Origin: JAJYSO01 sp964451785
GTDB taxonomy: Bacteria; Bacteroidota; Bacteroidia; Flavobacteriales; Flavobacteriaceae
Assembly: GCA_964451785.1 (NCBI GenBank)
Contig: CAYVJG010000002.1
Coordinates: 1-64,000 of the forward strand
Direction of reading: 5' to 3'
DNA: 64,000 bases
The notes beneath the pieces are model-generated. The model worked only from the letters and a program-made list of their open reading frames with translations. It ran no database searches and was not told where the DNA came from. Of this stretch, positions 14,450 to 23,064 are shown piece after piece (the first letter of the stretch is position 1; the number at the start of each line of letters is the position of its first letter). The position numbers were made by a program, and so were the translations under genes.

Positions 14450-17059
14450 ATGCGCGTTACTCATCGCAATTGCCTTAAAGGCCTATATAAGTTAAGATTT
14501 TTTTCCTTCTTAATAAGTTTTTTTCTTCTTTCAATGCTTTCTGCACAAGAATTTCCGAGTTATCCCGACAGTGATTTCTCCACTTATTATCATCAAAAGG
14601 CTTCTCAATACGCAGTCTTACCTCATCAAACAGGACAAATTGTATTTTTAGGTAACAGTATCACCGATGGTGGTTCATGGGCTGAACTCTTTCAAGATCC
14701 CAATATTATCAACCGCGGCATCAGTGGCGATGTAACGAAGGGCGTGCTCAATAGACTCCAAAATGTCGTTAAGCGCAAGCCGTCAAAACTATTCTTACTC
14801 ATCGGCACCAATGACTTAGCACGTGGTGTTTCTACTGATAAGATTCTTCAAAATATTTTTAAAATCGTCAAGCTCACTCAGGCACATTCCCCTTTGACAA
14901 AAATTTATATACAAAGTATTTTTCCGGTAAACAAAAAACCGGGCAAATTCGGTTCACACACCAAAAATGGGAAACGCATTGTACAACTTAACCAAAAGCT
15001 CAAAACTGCAAGTGACAATTTGGGGTACATTTTTATTGACGTACACAGTGCCCTATCCAATTCTAAAGGACACTTAAACTTAAACTACACCAACGATGGT
15101 TTACACTTGTTAGGCGCTGGTTATATGCAATGGAAACACGTTCTTTTTCCTTACGTTTACGACCTCAACACTAAACCGTCTATTGTTCCGCTACCGCACG
15201 AATTAGAATGGAAAAATGAACAATTTTCACTTTACAAAAATCCACCTATATACCTTGCAGATGCTACTTTAAAACCTGAAGCTCAATTTTTAAAAAGCTA
15301 TTTAAATCAACTGGGGATATCCTCTTCTATTACAACCAAAAAGCCACAACAAAAGGCCTATATAACCTTAAAAATAAACCGCGTAAAAGCGCCTTTATTT
15401 AAAGATGAGGCCTACCTATTAAATGTTTCTAAGGATAAAATTGAAATTATAGCCAACACGAATCACGGCATTTTTAACGGCATTCAAAGTTTACGTCAAT
15501 TAATGCGCGATGGCGTAATTGTAGATGGCGTTCAAATTAAAGATTGGCCTGCATTTAAATGGCGTGGTTACATGATTGATGTAGGTCGAAACTATCAATC
15601 TATGGCGCAAATAAAAGCGCAAATTGACGAAATGGCACACTACAAACTCAACGTATTCCATTTTCATTTAACTGAAGACATTGCTTGGCGCCTACAAATA
15701 GAGCATTACCCACAACTCACAGCTCCTGAACACATGACGCGTGATAAAGGACAGTATTACACTATCGCTCAGATAAAAGATTTACAAGCTTACTGCAAAG
15801 CCCGTCATATCACTTTAGTTCCTGAAATTGACATGCCGGGACACAGCGCTGCCTTTAAACGTGCTATGGGTGTCGATATGCAATCAGACGAAGGCATGGC
15901 TTACCTCAAAACAATTCTTCGTGAAATTGATTCGACTTACCAGTTTCCCTACCTCCACATTGGCGCTGATGAAGTGGCTATTCACAATAAGAAATTCATC
16001 TCTACTATGGTTAATTTCTTAGAAGATTTAGACGTTAAAACCATAGGTTGGTATCCTGGAGGAAATTATGACGCGCGTACTATTCATCAGTTATGGGGCA
16101 GCAAAAAGATAGATACTACAAGCCAATCACAATATATTGATTCGCGCACATTATACATCAACCACAAAGATCCGTTGAGTGGCGTAGTCTCCATTTTTAA
16201 TCGCCAATTAGGAGATGTCAATCATGGCACTTCACAAATTTTAGGTGGTGAGCTCTGCTTGTGGAATGACAATAGAGCAGCTAATGAAAAAGATATTTTA
16301 GAAATGAATTTTGCTTATCCAGCTATTCTCACCTTTGCTGAACGCGCCTGGATAGGTGGTGGGCACAAGGAAACATCTACTGTAATAGGTAAAAAATCAA
16401 GTGAACGTTATCGCGTTTTTAAAAATTTTGAAAATCGTTTACTCGATCAGAAAAAATTATTCTTTAAAGACAAGAGTTTCCCTTACGCCGCTCAAGCTGA
16501 CATCACTTGGAAATTATACGGCCCCTTTGAAAATGAAGGCAATTTAAAAGCCGAATTCTGGCCTGAAAAAGCACCACAAAAATTAGCCACTACCGACCCT
16601 ACACTAACTGTTACCGGCGGTACCATTTGGCTGCGTCATTTCTTTAATCCGGCCATCAAAGGAAATCTTGACAATCCACAACCCAACACCACCTGGTATG
16701 CGATGCGCAAAATATACAGTCCATCTGACCAAATTGGACATTTTTGGATCGGCTTTTTCAACCCTTCGCGCTCTTATGTTGTAGCTACGCCTCAATTAGG
16801 CACTTGGGACAATCGTCAAAGTAAAGTATGGGTAAATGGACAAGAAATACTCCCGCCACAATGGACTTATCCCGGGCGTGATAACTCAACCGAAAATCCT
16901 CTTGTTGACGAAAGCTACGAATATCGTCAACCCACAGCTATTCACCTCAGCAAAGGCTGGAATACCGTATTGATCAAAGCCCCTGTTGGCAGTTTTGCCG
17001 GTAAAGATTGGCAACACAAAGTAAAATGGGAATTCACCTTTGTTCAAGTCAATAAATAG
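14450..17059 (+). CDS. Secreted GDSL/SGNH esterase fused to a GH20 beta-N-acetylhexosaminidase
   Basis: An 869-aa two-enzyme protein. After a signal peptide (hydrophobic 16-31, S-A-Q cut near 33) comes an SGNH hydrolase: GNSITD with nucleophile S70, GTND (119-122) and the D216-x-x-H219 dyad. A GH20b-like alpha/beta domain (about 245-365) precedes a GH20 catalytic TIM barrel (about 370-680). The barrel has WRGYMIDVGRNY, HFHLTED and the catalytic pair D507-E508 in HIGADEV. The last 190 residues form a beta-rich C-terminal domain. Together it could remove acyl groups and N-acetylhexosamines from a glycan, perhaps chitin-like, host or cell-wall material. It is monocistronic, with no binding protein or transporter beside it. 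The pairing is odd enough to note; the substrate is not known. Confidence 0.88.
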   Translation: MRVTHRNCLKGLYKLRFFSFLISFFLLSMLSAQEFPSYPDSDFSTYYHQKASQYAVLPHQTGQIVFLGNSITDGGSWAELFQDPNIINRGISGDVTKGVLNRLQNVVKRKPSKLFLLIGTNDLARGVSTDKILQNIFKIVKLTQAHSPLTKIYIQSIFPVNKKPGKFGSHTKNGKRIVQLNQKLKTASDNLGYIFIDVHSALSNSKGHLNLNYTNDGLHLLGAGYMQWKHVLFPYVYDLNTKPSIVPLPHELEWKNEQFSLYKNPPIYLADATLKPEAQFLKSYLNQLGISSSITTKKPQQKAYITLKINRVKAPLFKDEAYLLNVSKDKIEIIANTNHGIFNGIQSLRQLMRDGVIVDGVQIKDWPAFKWRGYMIDVGRNYQSMAQIKAQIDEMAHYKLNVFHFHLTEDIAWRLQIEHYPQLTAPEHMTRDKGQYYTIAQIKDLQAYCKARHITLVPEIDMPGHSAAFKRAMGVDMQSDEGMAYLKTILREIDSTYQFPYLHIGADEVAIHNKKFISTMVNFLEDLDVKTIGWYPGGNYDARTIHQLWGSKKIDTTSQSQYIDSRTLYINHKDPLSGVVSIFNRQLGDVNHGTSQILGGELCLWNDNRAANEKDILEMNFAYPAILTFAERAWIGGGHKETSTVIGKKSSERYRVFKNFENRLLDQKKLFFKDKSFPYAAQADITWKLYGPFENEGNLKAEFWPEKAPQKLATTDPTLTVTGGTIWLRHFFNPAIKGNLDNPQPNTTWYAMRKIYSPSDQIGHFWIGFFNPSRSYVVATPQLGTWDNRQSKVWVNGQEILPPQWTYPGRDNSTENPLVDESYEYRQPTAIHLSKGWNTVLIKAPVGSFAGKDWQHKVKWEFTFVQVNK

Positions 17060-17333
17060 TTTTGAGTGGTGCCATTTTAATAAATACTAACTGCTTCACA
17101 AAGAGGAGATATAAAACTGTCGCTTCATGATTCTAAATATAAAAATCAATGCTTGTTGACCTAGTTACACCACTGTTAATCAATACAACCTGCACTAAAA
17201 CTTCATCTCAAATATTAAAATCCCTACAAGTTATTTCTATGCATTTTCATTTTTTTAGTTATTTTAGTACATAATTATTTGTAATCACATTAAATCTTCG
17301 TGCATTTTAACTTAAAAATATTCACGTATTTAC
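17060..17333. other. Non-coding stretch upstream of the queA promoter
   Basis: Together with the queA promoter this makes a 327-bp gap between co-directional genes. The sequence is A/T-rich; I see no ORF, tRNA, copy of the intergenic repeat, or convincing hairpin in it. Confidence 0.5.
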
Positions 17334-17365
17334 TTGACAACCCCTATCTTGAGGTTGTATATTTG
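17334..17365 (+). promoter_or_regulatory. queA promoter (Bacteroidota TTG / TAnnTTTG)
   Basis: TTG (17334-17336) and TATATTTG (17358-17365) are separated by 21 nt, a textbook match to the Bacteroidota housekeeping promoter. Transcription should begin near 17372, leaving a leader of 15-20 nt. Confidence 0.75.
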
Positions 17366-17386
17366 CAATTCTAAATTTTTTCATGT

Positions 17387-18442
17387 ATGGGAATGAAACT
17401 CTCGCAGTTTGACTTTCAACTGCCTAAAGAACTTTTATCAGAATATCCATCTGAAAACCGCGATGAAGCGCGTTTGATGGTTGTCGATCGAAAAACCGGA
17501 AAAATTGAACACAAGCTGTTCAAAGATTTGATTGATTATTTTGAACCAGAAGACCTACTGGTTATGAATGATACTAAAGTTTTTCCAGCAAGACTTTATG
17601 GCAACAAAGAAAAAACAGGAGCGCGTATTGAAGTTTTCTTATTACGTGAATTAAACCCTGAAACTCGTCTTTGGGATGTTTTAGTTGATCCTGCACGAAA
17701 AATTCGTATCGGCAACAAATTGTATTTTGGTGATAATGAAGATTTAGTAGCTGAAGTTATTGACAACACCACTTCTCGTGGACGTACCTTGCGTTTTTTA
17801 TTCGACGGTCCTTATGAACAGTTCCGCCAAAAATTATATGAATTAGGCGAAACGCCACTTCCTAAATATATCAAACGCGATGTAGAACCTGAAGATGCCG
17901 AACGCTATCAAACCGTTTTTGCTAAAAACGAAGGCGCTGTTGCGGCACCTACCGCGGGTTTACACTTTTCAAAACACCTTTTAAAACGCTTGGAAATTAA
18001 AGGCGTTAACTTATCTGATGTAACCTTGCACATTGGGCTAGGTACTTTTGATCCTGTTGAGGTTGAAGATTTATCTAAACATAAAATGCACAGTGAAGAG
18101 TGTGAAATATTGCAATCTACCGCTGATCTTGTCAATAAAACAAAGGCCGGCAATCACAAAATTTGCGCCGTAGGCACTACAGTTATGCGTACTATGGAAA
18201 GCTCTGTTTCATCTAATGGTCTTCTCAACCCGTATAAAGGATGGACACATAAGTTTATTTTTCCTCCTTATGATTTTAGCATTGCTGATTGCATGATTAC
18301 AAATTTCCATACACCTAAATCAACTTTATTAATGATGATTTCTGCTTTTATGGGGCACGATCTGATGAAAGAAGCCTATGCTGAAGCGATAAAAGAAAAG
18401 TATAAATTTTTCTCTTATGGCGATGCGATGCTAATTTTATAA
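17387..18442 (+). CDS. queA: S-adenosylmethionine:tRNA ribosyltransferase-isomerase
   Basis: A 351-aa QueA, which transfers and isomerises the ribose of SAM onto preQ1 in tRNA to give epoxyqueuosine. It is recognised over its full length: LSQFDFQLPKELLSEYPSENRDEARLMV at the N-terminus, VMNDTKVFPARL, AAPTAGLHFS and THKFIFPPYDF. Two ATGs lie 6 bp apart (17387 and 17393). Both are downstream of the promoter, so the second (MKLSQF) is equally likely. tgt, the preceding enzyme of queuosine synthesis, lies at 41.1 kb on the other strand. The gene is monocistronic with its own terminator. Confidence 0.95.
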   Translation: MGMKLSQFDFQLPKELLSEYPSENRDEARLMVVDRKTGKIEHKLFKDLIDYFEPEDLLVMNDTKVFPARLYGNKEKTGARIEVFLLRELNPETRLWDVLVDPARKIRIGNKLYFGDNEDLVAEVIDNTTSRGRTLRFLFDGPYEQFRQKLYELGETPLPKYIKRDVEPEDAERYQTVFAKNEGAVAAPTAGLHFSKHLLKRLEIKGVNLSDVTLHIGLGTFDPVEVEDLSKHKMHSEECEILQSTADLVNKTKAGNHKICAVGTTVMRTMESSVSSNGLLNPYKGWTHKFIFPPYDFSIADCMITNFHTPKSTLLMMISAFMGHDLMKEAYAEAIKEKYKFFSYGDAMLIL

Positions 18443-18461
18443 ACTATAAAACACATGCTAT

Positions 18462-18487
18462 AAACCGCTTTCTACAGAAGGCGGTTT
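18462..18487 (+). terminator. queA terminator
   Basis: The stem AAACCGC (18462-18468) with GCGGTTT (18481-18487), extended by weaker pairs, is followed by TTTTTT. It is a good intrinsic terminator 20 bp after the queA stop. Confidence 0.85.
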
Positions 18488-18513
18488 TTTTATGCTTTTT
18501 CCATATTTATAGC

Positions 18514-18521
18514 TATCTTTG
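18514..18521 (+). promoter_or_regulatory. -7 element just upstream of the orphan gene
   Basis: TATCTTTG matches TAnnTTTG and ends 7 bp before the ATG at 18529. Transcription from it would start at or beside the start codon, giving a leaderless or nearly leaderless mRNA. No clear -33 TTG is present. Confidence 0.45.
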
Positions 18522-18528
18522 ATAAGCT

Positions 18529-19032
18529 ATGACTACTTTTAAGCTTTCCGATTTATTTGATTCAGTTGATTTTAAATGGGACTATCTATTTGATAGTAAT
18601 TCCCTAAACACTGATTTAAATACAGAGATTACAATCTGTTTCTCTCAACAAACAGCTCTGTATTTCAATCCAAATCCGACAACTTCTTCTAGCGTGTGCT
18701 ATGCTGAAAGTGCTGAACTAAGAGCAGATTTCAAAACTTTTATGACTGCTCAGGATATTAAACAGTTTGTGTTAGCCCAACTTCTACAATTTTCACAACA
18801 CACCGAAATCAGCTATATCCTTTGGGCTAATAGTTCTATTTTTTACCCACACTCTACTGATCAATTTAGAGCGATGTGCAATTTTGGAAGTCTAATTTTA
18901 GATAGCAATCTTATCAAATTCCCTTCCATTCTAGCACAAGCAGCTCCTCTTCACCTCTACAAAACAGATGAGCTACAACGTGTTCATAACGCTATAACGA
19001 ACTATCTAAAAACACTTCAATCTGAAAAATAA
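18529..19032 (+). CDS. Hypothetical cytoplasmic protein
   Basis: A 167-aa protein that I do not recognise. It has no signal peptide, membrane helix or catalytic motif, and is mildly acidic and rich in Ser, Thr, Asn and Gln. It has Phe/Tyr-rich strands (FKWDYLFDS, ISYILWANSSIFYP) and a C-terminal amphipathic helix (ELQRVHNAITNYLKTL). The composition looks like a real protein. It sits between the queA terminator and a DNA-glycosylase-family gene on the same strand, 32 bp upstream, and could be co-transcribed with it. The start is supported by a -7 element immediately upstream. Confidence 0.6.
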   Translation: MTTFKLSDLFDSVDFKWDYLFDSNSLNTDLNTEITICFSQQTALYFNPNPTTSSSVCYAESAELRADFKTFMTAQDIKQFVLAQLLQFSQHTEISYILWANSSIFYPHSTDQFRAMCNFGSLILDSNLIKFPSILAQAAPLHLYKTDELQRVHNAITNYLKTLQSEK

Positions 19033-19064
19033 TCTCTAATTTTGGCTATCTAAATTTGATTGTC

Positions 19065-19730
19065 GTGTTTAAACATCCGCATCCCTACCCCCCTTATATT
19101 CCCGAAAATACTACTAAACTCATTGTAGGCACCTTGCCGCCACCGCGTTTTTCGTCGCATGAGCTCAAGACCGGTGACGTCGATTTTAATTACGGTAGTA
19201 AAGATGGGCAATTATGGCTCATCCTCGATAAAATTTTTGAGGCACAGCTCAGTTATGAAACCACGGATAAGGCCATTAAAGAACGTCAAGATTTACTAAA
19301 GGCACAACACATCGGTATCTGTGACATGGTAGCTTGTGCCTATCGTGAAAAAATTGACGCTTCAGACATCGGTATTAAACAGTATGAATTACGCGACTTA
19401 ATAGCTGTTTTAAAAAATCACCCTACAATCAAAACCATTCTTTTTACAGGAGGTAACAGCAAAAACGGACCTGAGTATTTTTTTAGAAAACACCTAAAAG
19501 ATTATCCTGAGATAAAGCTAAAACGCATCAATCAAGAGACCCCTCGCCTACACGTGTTTTCTTTAGGAGATCGCACAATCACTACGGTTTCCCTAACAGC
19601 GCCATCAGGATCGGCCAACCGCGCTGTGGGCAGCATGAGCTTGTACAAATCACTCAAACAGAAAAATCCTGACTTTACCACTATAGATTTTCGCGTGCTG
19701 CAATATACCCCTTACTTCAAGGCCTTCTGA
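19065..19730 (+). CDS. Uracil-DNA glycosylase family protein
   Basis: A protein of about 221 aa in the uracil-DNA glycosylase superfamily (mug/UDG-like alpha/beta fold). Visible family features are KLIVGTLPPPRFSS near the N-terminus, GICDMV (about 85-90), ILFTGGNSKNGPEYFF (about 125-140) and a late SLTAPSGSANRAVGS stretch. These match a subfamily common in Flavobacteria. The frame can start at TTG 19056 or GTG 19065. GTG gives the usual MFKHPHPY... N-terminus and is preferred. TAAATTTG at 19051-19058 could be a -7 element, which would also exclude the TTG. The substrate lesion is unproven. It is probably cytoplasmic. Confidence 0.75.
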   Translation: MFKHPHPYPPYIPENTTKLIVGTLPPPRFSSHELKTGDVDFNYGSKDGQLWLILDKIFEAQLSYETTDKAIKERQDLLKAQHIGICDMVACAYREKIDASDIGIKQYELRDLIAVLKNHPTIKTILFTGGNSKNGPEYFFRKHLKDYPEIKLKRINQETPRLHVFSLGDRTITTVSLTAPSGSANRAVGSMSLYKSLKQKNPDFTTIDFRVLQYTPYFKAF

Positions 19731-19835
19731 AACATCCCAGACCATTAAACAGTCTTACCATTTTATACTAAGCACTATTTAATCTTTTTTTAATTAGCAT
19801 TATTTATTTAAATTTATACAATAAACAAACAGCTT

Positions 19836-21200
19836 ATGATACGATCTATAAATCCATATACAGGCGAAGAAATAGTCCAGTACAAAGAACTTTCAAAAGC
19901 AAAGATTTTTAAAAAACTAAAACTTGCTGACAAGACTTTTAAAGAATGGCGACACACTAGTATTGCCAGACGCGGAGAATTGGTTAGTAATTTAGCCGGT
20001 GTATTGCGTCAAAACAAACAGAAATATGCCGAAACAATTACGGCTGAAATGGGAAAACCTATTTCACAAGCCCTAGCTGAAGTTGAAAAATGTGCTTGGG
20101 TCTGCGATTATTACGCCGCCGAAGCCGAACATCAATTAACTAAAAAAGAAATAGAAACTGATGCTTACAAGTCCTATGTTTCATTTGAACCTATAGGCGT
20201 TATCTTAGCAGTTATGCCGTGGAATTATCCCTTTTGGCAAGTCTTTCGTTTTGCTGCTCCAGCCATGATGGCCGGCAATGTAGGGGTTTTAAAACACGCC
20301 AGCAACGTGATGGGTTGTGCGCAACACATCGAAGAAGCATTTAGTGAAGCAGGATTTCCTGAAGGTTGTTTTCAAAACCTCATCATTTCGAGCAAAAAGG
20401 TAGACAAAGTCATCAAGCACGAAGCAGTCAAAGCTGTGACTTTAACGGGCAGTAAGCCTGCTGGAAGTGCTGTCGCTTCAACAGCGGGTAGCGAAATCAA
20501 AAAAACAGTTTTAGAGCTCGGCGGCAACAATGCCTTAGTGGTTTTTGATGATGCCAATATTGAGCAAGCTGTAAACACTTGTATTCAAGCACGTTTTCAA
20601 AATGCAGGACAAAGTTGCATCGCCGGCAAGCGCTTATTGTTGCACGAAAGTATCTACAATAAATTTATGGAGCATTTCTTAACGCAAGCACGCGAGCTCA
20701 AAAGTGGAGATCCTATGCATGAAGATACTTATATCAGTGTCATGGCACGCGAAGATTTAGCCGAAGAACTCGAAAATCAAGTCAACAAATCAATCAAAAA
20801 AGGCGCTAAACTCATGTTAGGTGGTAAGCGTAATAAAGCCTATTTTGAACCGACTATCCTCCTCAATGTAACGCCCAAAATGCCGGTATTTAAAGAAGAA
20901 ACTTTTGGGCCTGTGATGGCAGTAACTTCGTTTAAAACCGATATGGAAGCTATTGACCTAGTCAACGCTTCAGAATTTGGGCTTGGGGTTTCCATTTTTA
21001 CTGAAGATTTTGAACGCGCCAAAGCCATGGTCTCACAATTTGATGACGGTGCTGTTTTTGTCAATGAATTGGTTAAAAGTGATCCGAGATTACCGTTTGG
21101 AGGAACAAAAATTTCGGGTTATGGTCGTGAATTATCAGAAGATGGGATTAAAGAATTTGTCAATCGAAAAACGGTGTACTTTAATAAATACAACGCCTAA
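19836..21200 (+). CDS. NAD(P)-dependent succinate-semialdehyde dehydrogenase-like aldehyde dehydrogenase
   Basis: A 454-aa aldehyde dehydrogenase. It has the cofactor-binding PWNYPFW (about 128-134), LTGSKPAG, the general base E227 in LELGGNNA and the nucleophile C261 in NAGQSCIAGKR. Overall similarity is to the short GabD/Sad type (about 455 aa), which oxidises succinate semialdehyde to succinate. It stands alone without a gabT transaminase, so substrate range is uncertain and other semialdehydes or aliphatic aldehydes are possible. It is followed by a strong terminator. Confidence 0.88.
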   Translation: MIRSINPYTGEEIVQYKELSKAKIFKKLKLADKTFKEWRHTSIARRGELVSNLAGVLRQNKQKYAETITAEMGKPISQALAEVEKCAWVCDYYAAEAEHQLTKKEIETDAYKSYVSFEPIGVILAVMPWNYPFWQVFRFAAPAMMAGNVGVLKHASNVMGCAQHIEEAFSEAGFPEGCFQNLIISSKKVDKVIKHEAVKAVTLTGSKPAGSAVASTAGSEIKKTVLELGGNNALVVFDDANIEQAVNTCIQARFQNAGQSCIAGKRLLLHESIYNKFMEHFLTQARELKSGDPMHEDTYISVMAREDLAEELENQVNKSIKKGAKLMLGGKRNKAYFEPTILLNVTPKMPVFKEETFGPVMAVTSFKTDMEAIDLVNASEFGLGVSIFTEDFERAKAMVSQFDDGAVFVNELVKSDPRLPFGGTKISGYGRELSEDGIKEFVNRKTVYFNKYNA

Positions 21201-21217
21201 TACCGATACAAACTAAC

Positions 21218-21248
21218 AATCCCCATTCAACAGTGTTGAATGGGGATT
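21218..21248 (+). terminator. Terminator after the aldehyde dehydrogenase gene
   Basis: A 14-bp perfect stem (AATCCCCATTCAAC with GTTGAATGGGGATT) has a 3-nt loop and lies 18 bp past the stop, followed by TTGTCTTT. The converging threonine dehydrogenase gene ends 57 bp further on. Confidence 0.8.
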
Positions 21249-21304
21249 TGTCTTTATAAGCTTTAATCCGCCCAATTTATACGCAAATCAGGTAATTAAT
21301 TTGA

Positions 21305-22252
21305 TTAACCGAGGCTTTTAACACCTTCAAGCATGGTGTCAACCAGTTTATCTAAATCGTATTCAGGGGTCCAATTCCAATCAGTTTGAGCTGGTGTATC
21401 GTCAATACTTGATGGCCAAGTTTCAGCAATTTGCTGACGGAAATCCGGCTCACAAACTAATTCAAACTCAGGAATACGTTTTTTGATAGCTTCAGCTAGT
21501 GTTTTAGGTGTAAAGCTAATTCCGGCTAAGTTATAAGAAGAGTGAATGGTCAAGTTTTCAGCAGGCGCATCCATCAATGAAACTGTAGCGCGTAAAGCAT
21601 CGGCCATATACATCATAGGTAAAGCTTCGTTTTCTTGTAAGAAGCTAGTATATTTTTGTTCTTTAAGCGCACCGTGGAAAATATCAATGGCATAATCAGT
21701 AGTTCCGCCTCCAGGAGGAGTGGTATAGCTGATAAGTCCTGGGTAACGAATACTGCGTACATCAACCCCATAACGTTTGTGATAATAAGCACACCAGCGC
21801 TCGCCGGTTTGTTTACTAATGCCATAAACAGTTGTTGGCTCCATAATAGTAGACTGCGGGGTATTATCAGCAGGAGTTGTAGGTCCAAACACAGCAATAC
21901 TTGACGGCCAGAACACTTTATCTATTTTTTTATCTTTAGCTAAATCTAATACATTAAACAAAGAACCCATGTTGAGGTTCCATGCTTTCATCGGCATTTT
22001 TTCTGCCACAGCGCTCACCATCGCCGCCATTAAATACACTTCATTGACTTGATACTTGTCTACCACAGCTTCTACAGCCTCACCGTTAGTTGCATCTAAG
22101 ATTTCAAAAGGGCCTGATGACATTAAGCCCTCATTACCTTCGCGGATATCGCTTGCAATAACGTTATTCTGTCCAAATTTATCGCGCAAGATGAGTGTCA
22201 ACTCTGTTCCAATCTGCCCACAGGCACCAATGATCAAAATTTTTTTTGCCAT
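21305..22252 (-). CDS. tdh: L-threonine 3-dehydrogenase of the extended-SDR (epimerase-like) type
   Basis: A 315-aa NAD-dependent Rossmann enzyme. Gly-rich loop GACGQIG (9-15) and catalytic Y143-x3-K147 (YGISK), with S117/S118 in WPSSIAVFG, place it in the extended SDR family. The PGLISYTTPPGGGTTDYAIDIF segment and overall sequence match the SDR-type threonine dehydrogenase known from Flavobacterium and Cupriavidus, which oxidises L-threonine to 2-amino-3-ketobutyrate. It differs from the zinc-dependent MDR-type Tdh of E. coli. No kbl (lyase) gene lies next to it. It is monocistronic and cytoplasmic. Confidence 0.88.
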   Translation of the reverse strand: MAKKILIIGACGQIGTELTLILRDKFGQNNVIASDIREGNEGLMSSGPFEILDATNGEAVEAVVDKYQVNEVYLMAAMVSAVAEKMPMKAWNLNMGSLFNVLDLAKDKKIDKVFWPSSIAVFGPTTPADNTPQSTIMEPTTVYGISKQTGERWCAYYHKRYGVDVRSIRYPGLISYTTPPGGGTTDYAIDIFHGALKEQKYTSFLQENEALPMMYMADALRATVSLMDAPAENLTIHSSYNLAGISFTPKTLAEAIKKRIPEFELVCEPDFRQQIAETWPSSIDDTPAQTDWNWTPEYDLDKLVDTMLEGVKSLG

Positions 22253-22347
22253 TATTTATTATTTGTATAGATTTTGAACGTCAAATTAACGATTTTTGTA
22301 TCAATAAGACAACGTAATTTCACAATAAATTTCTTTAACTTTACAGA

Positions 22348-22950
22348 ATGAAAAAAGCTCACAATCAACCTACTACCCATTTATTAATTTCATTTTGTAT
22401 ACTCTGTAGTGTAATCGTTTTGAGTTGCAAAAATCAATCAAACCCACAAGCGCTTCCTCAGGAGACATATGCAGAAAAAAACGCTGAACTTTTTTCTGTG
22501 CCTTTAAATGTAACAGATATAGATCAGGTAGAGCTCAACTCACAAACTCAAAATGCTACAGCCGACTGGCTTGATTTTTTGGTAGTCAAATCTGAGATGG
22601 ATAAATTTAAAAGTTTTTCTATTCAAGATTTAGTCAGTCACACTAATCACTTAACCGATATTTTTTCGCAGCTCAACGACAGTATTCCTCAAAAATTCAT
22701 CACTAAACCTGTAGAAAGTAGGATAAATGTATTGATTACTCAAGCTAAAACGCTACAACAATATATTGCCCATCAAGGGAAAGACACTGCTGAAATCAGG
22801 GCTTACGGAAAATCTATTTACACCGCTTATCAGAACCTAAAAATTCAATTAAACGAAATATATTTAAGTAATGTTCCTGATTTTGAAATGCGTATAGATC
22901 AAGTGCAGGACAGTATCATAAACGCTAAATCAGATAGTCTGCAGAAATGA
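22348..22950 (+). CDS. Hypothetical lipoprotein
   Basis: A 200-aa exported lipoprotein: a long hydrophobic stretch ends in a lipobox (VIVLSC, Cys near residue 27). The mature part is mainly helical, with repeated D/N-rich segments and heptad-like spacing (FKSFSIQDLVSHTNHLTDIFSQLND) that hint at coiled coil. No catalytic motif is visible. Upstream TAACTTTA is a weak -7-like element. It precedes the M13 peptidase lipoprotein by 114 bp on the same strand. Function is unknown. Confidence 0.75.
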   Translation: MKKAHNQPTTHLLISFCILCSVIVLSCKNQSNPQALPQETYAEKNAELFSVPLNVTDIDQVELNSQTQNATADWLDFLVVKSEMDKFKSFSIQDLVSHTNHLTDIFSQLNDSIPQKFITKPVESRINVLITQAKTLQQYIAHQGKDTAEIRAYGKSIYTAYQNLKIQLNEIYLSNVPDFEMRIDQVQDSIINAKSDSLQK

Positions 22951-23064
22951 TATCTAATTATTAGTAAATCAATAAACAATATTCACTTCTTTTATCATAA
23001 AATCACCTAAAGCTTCCATAAGTATAAAAACTTAATTTATCTTTATCCTCTAAAAATTGAATTT

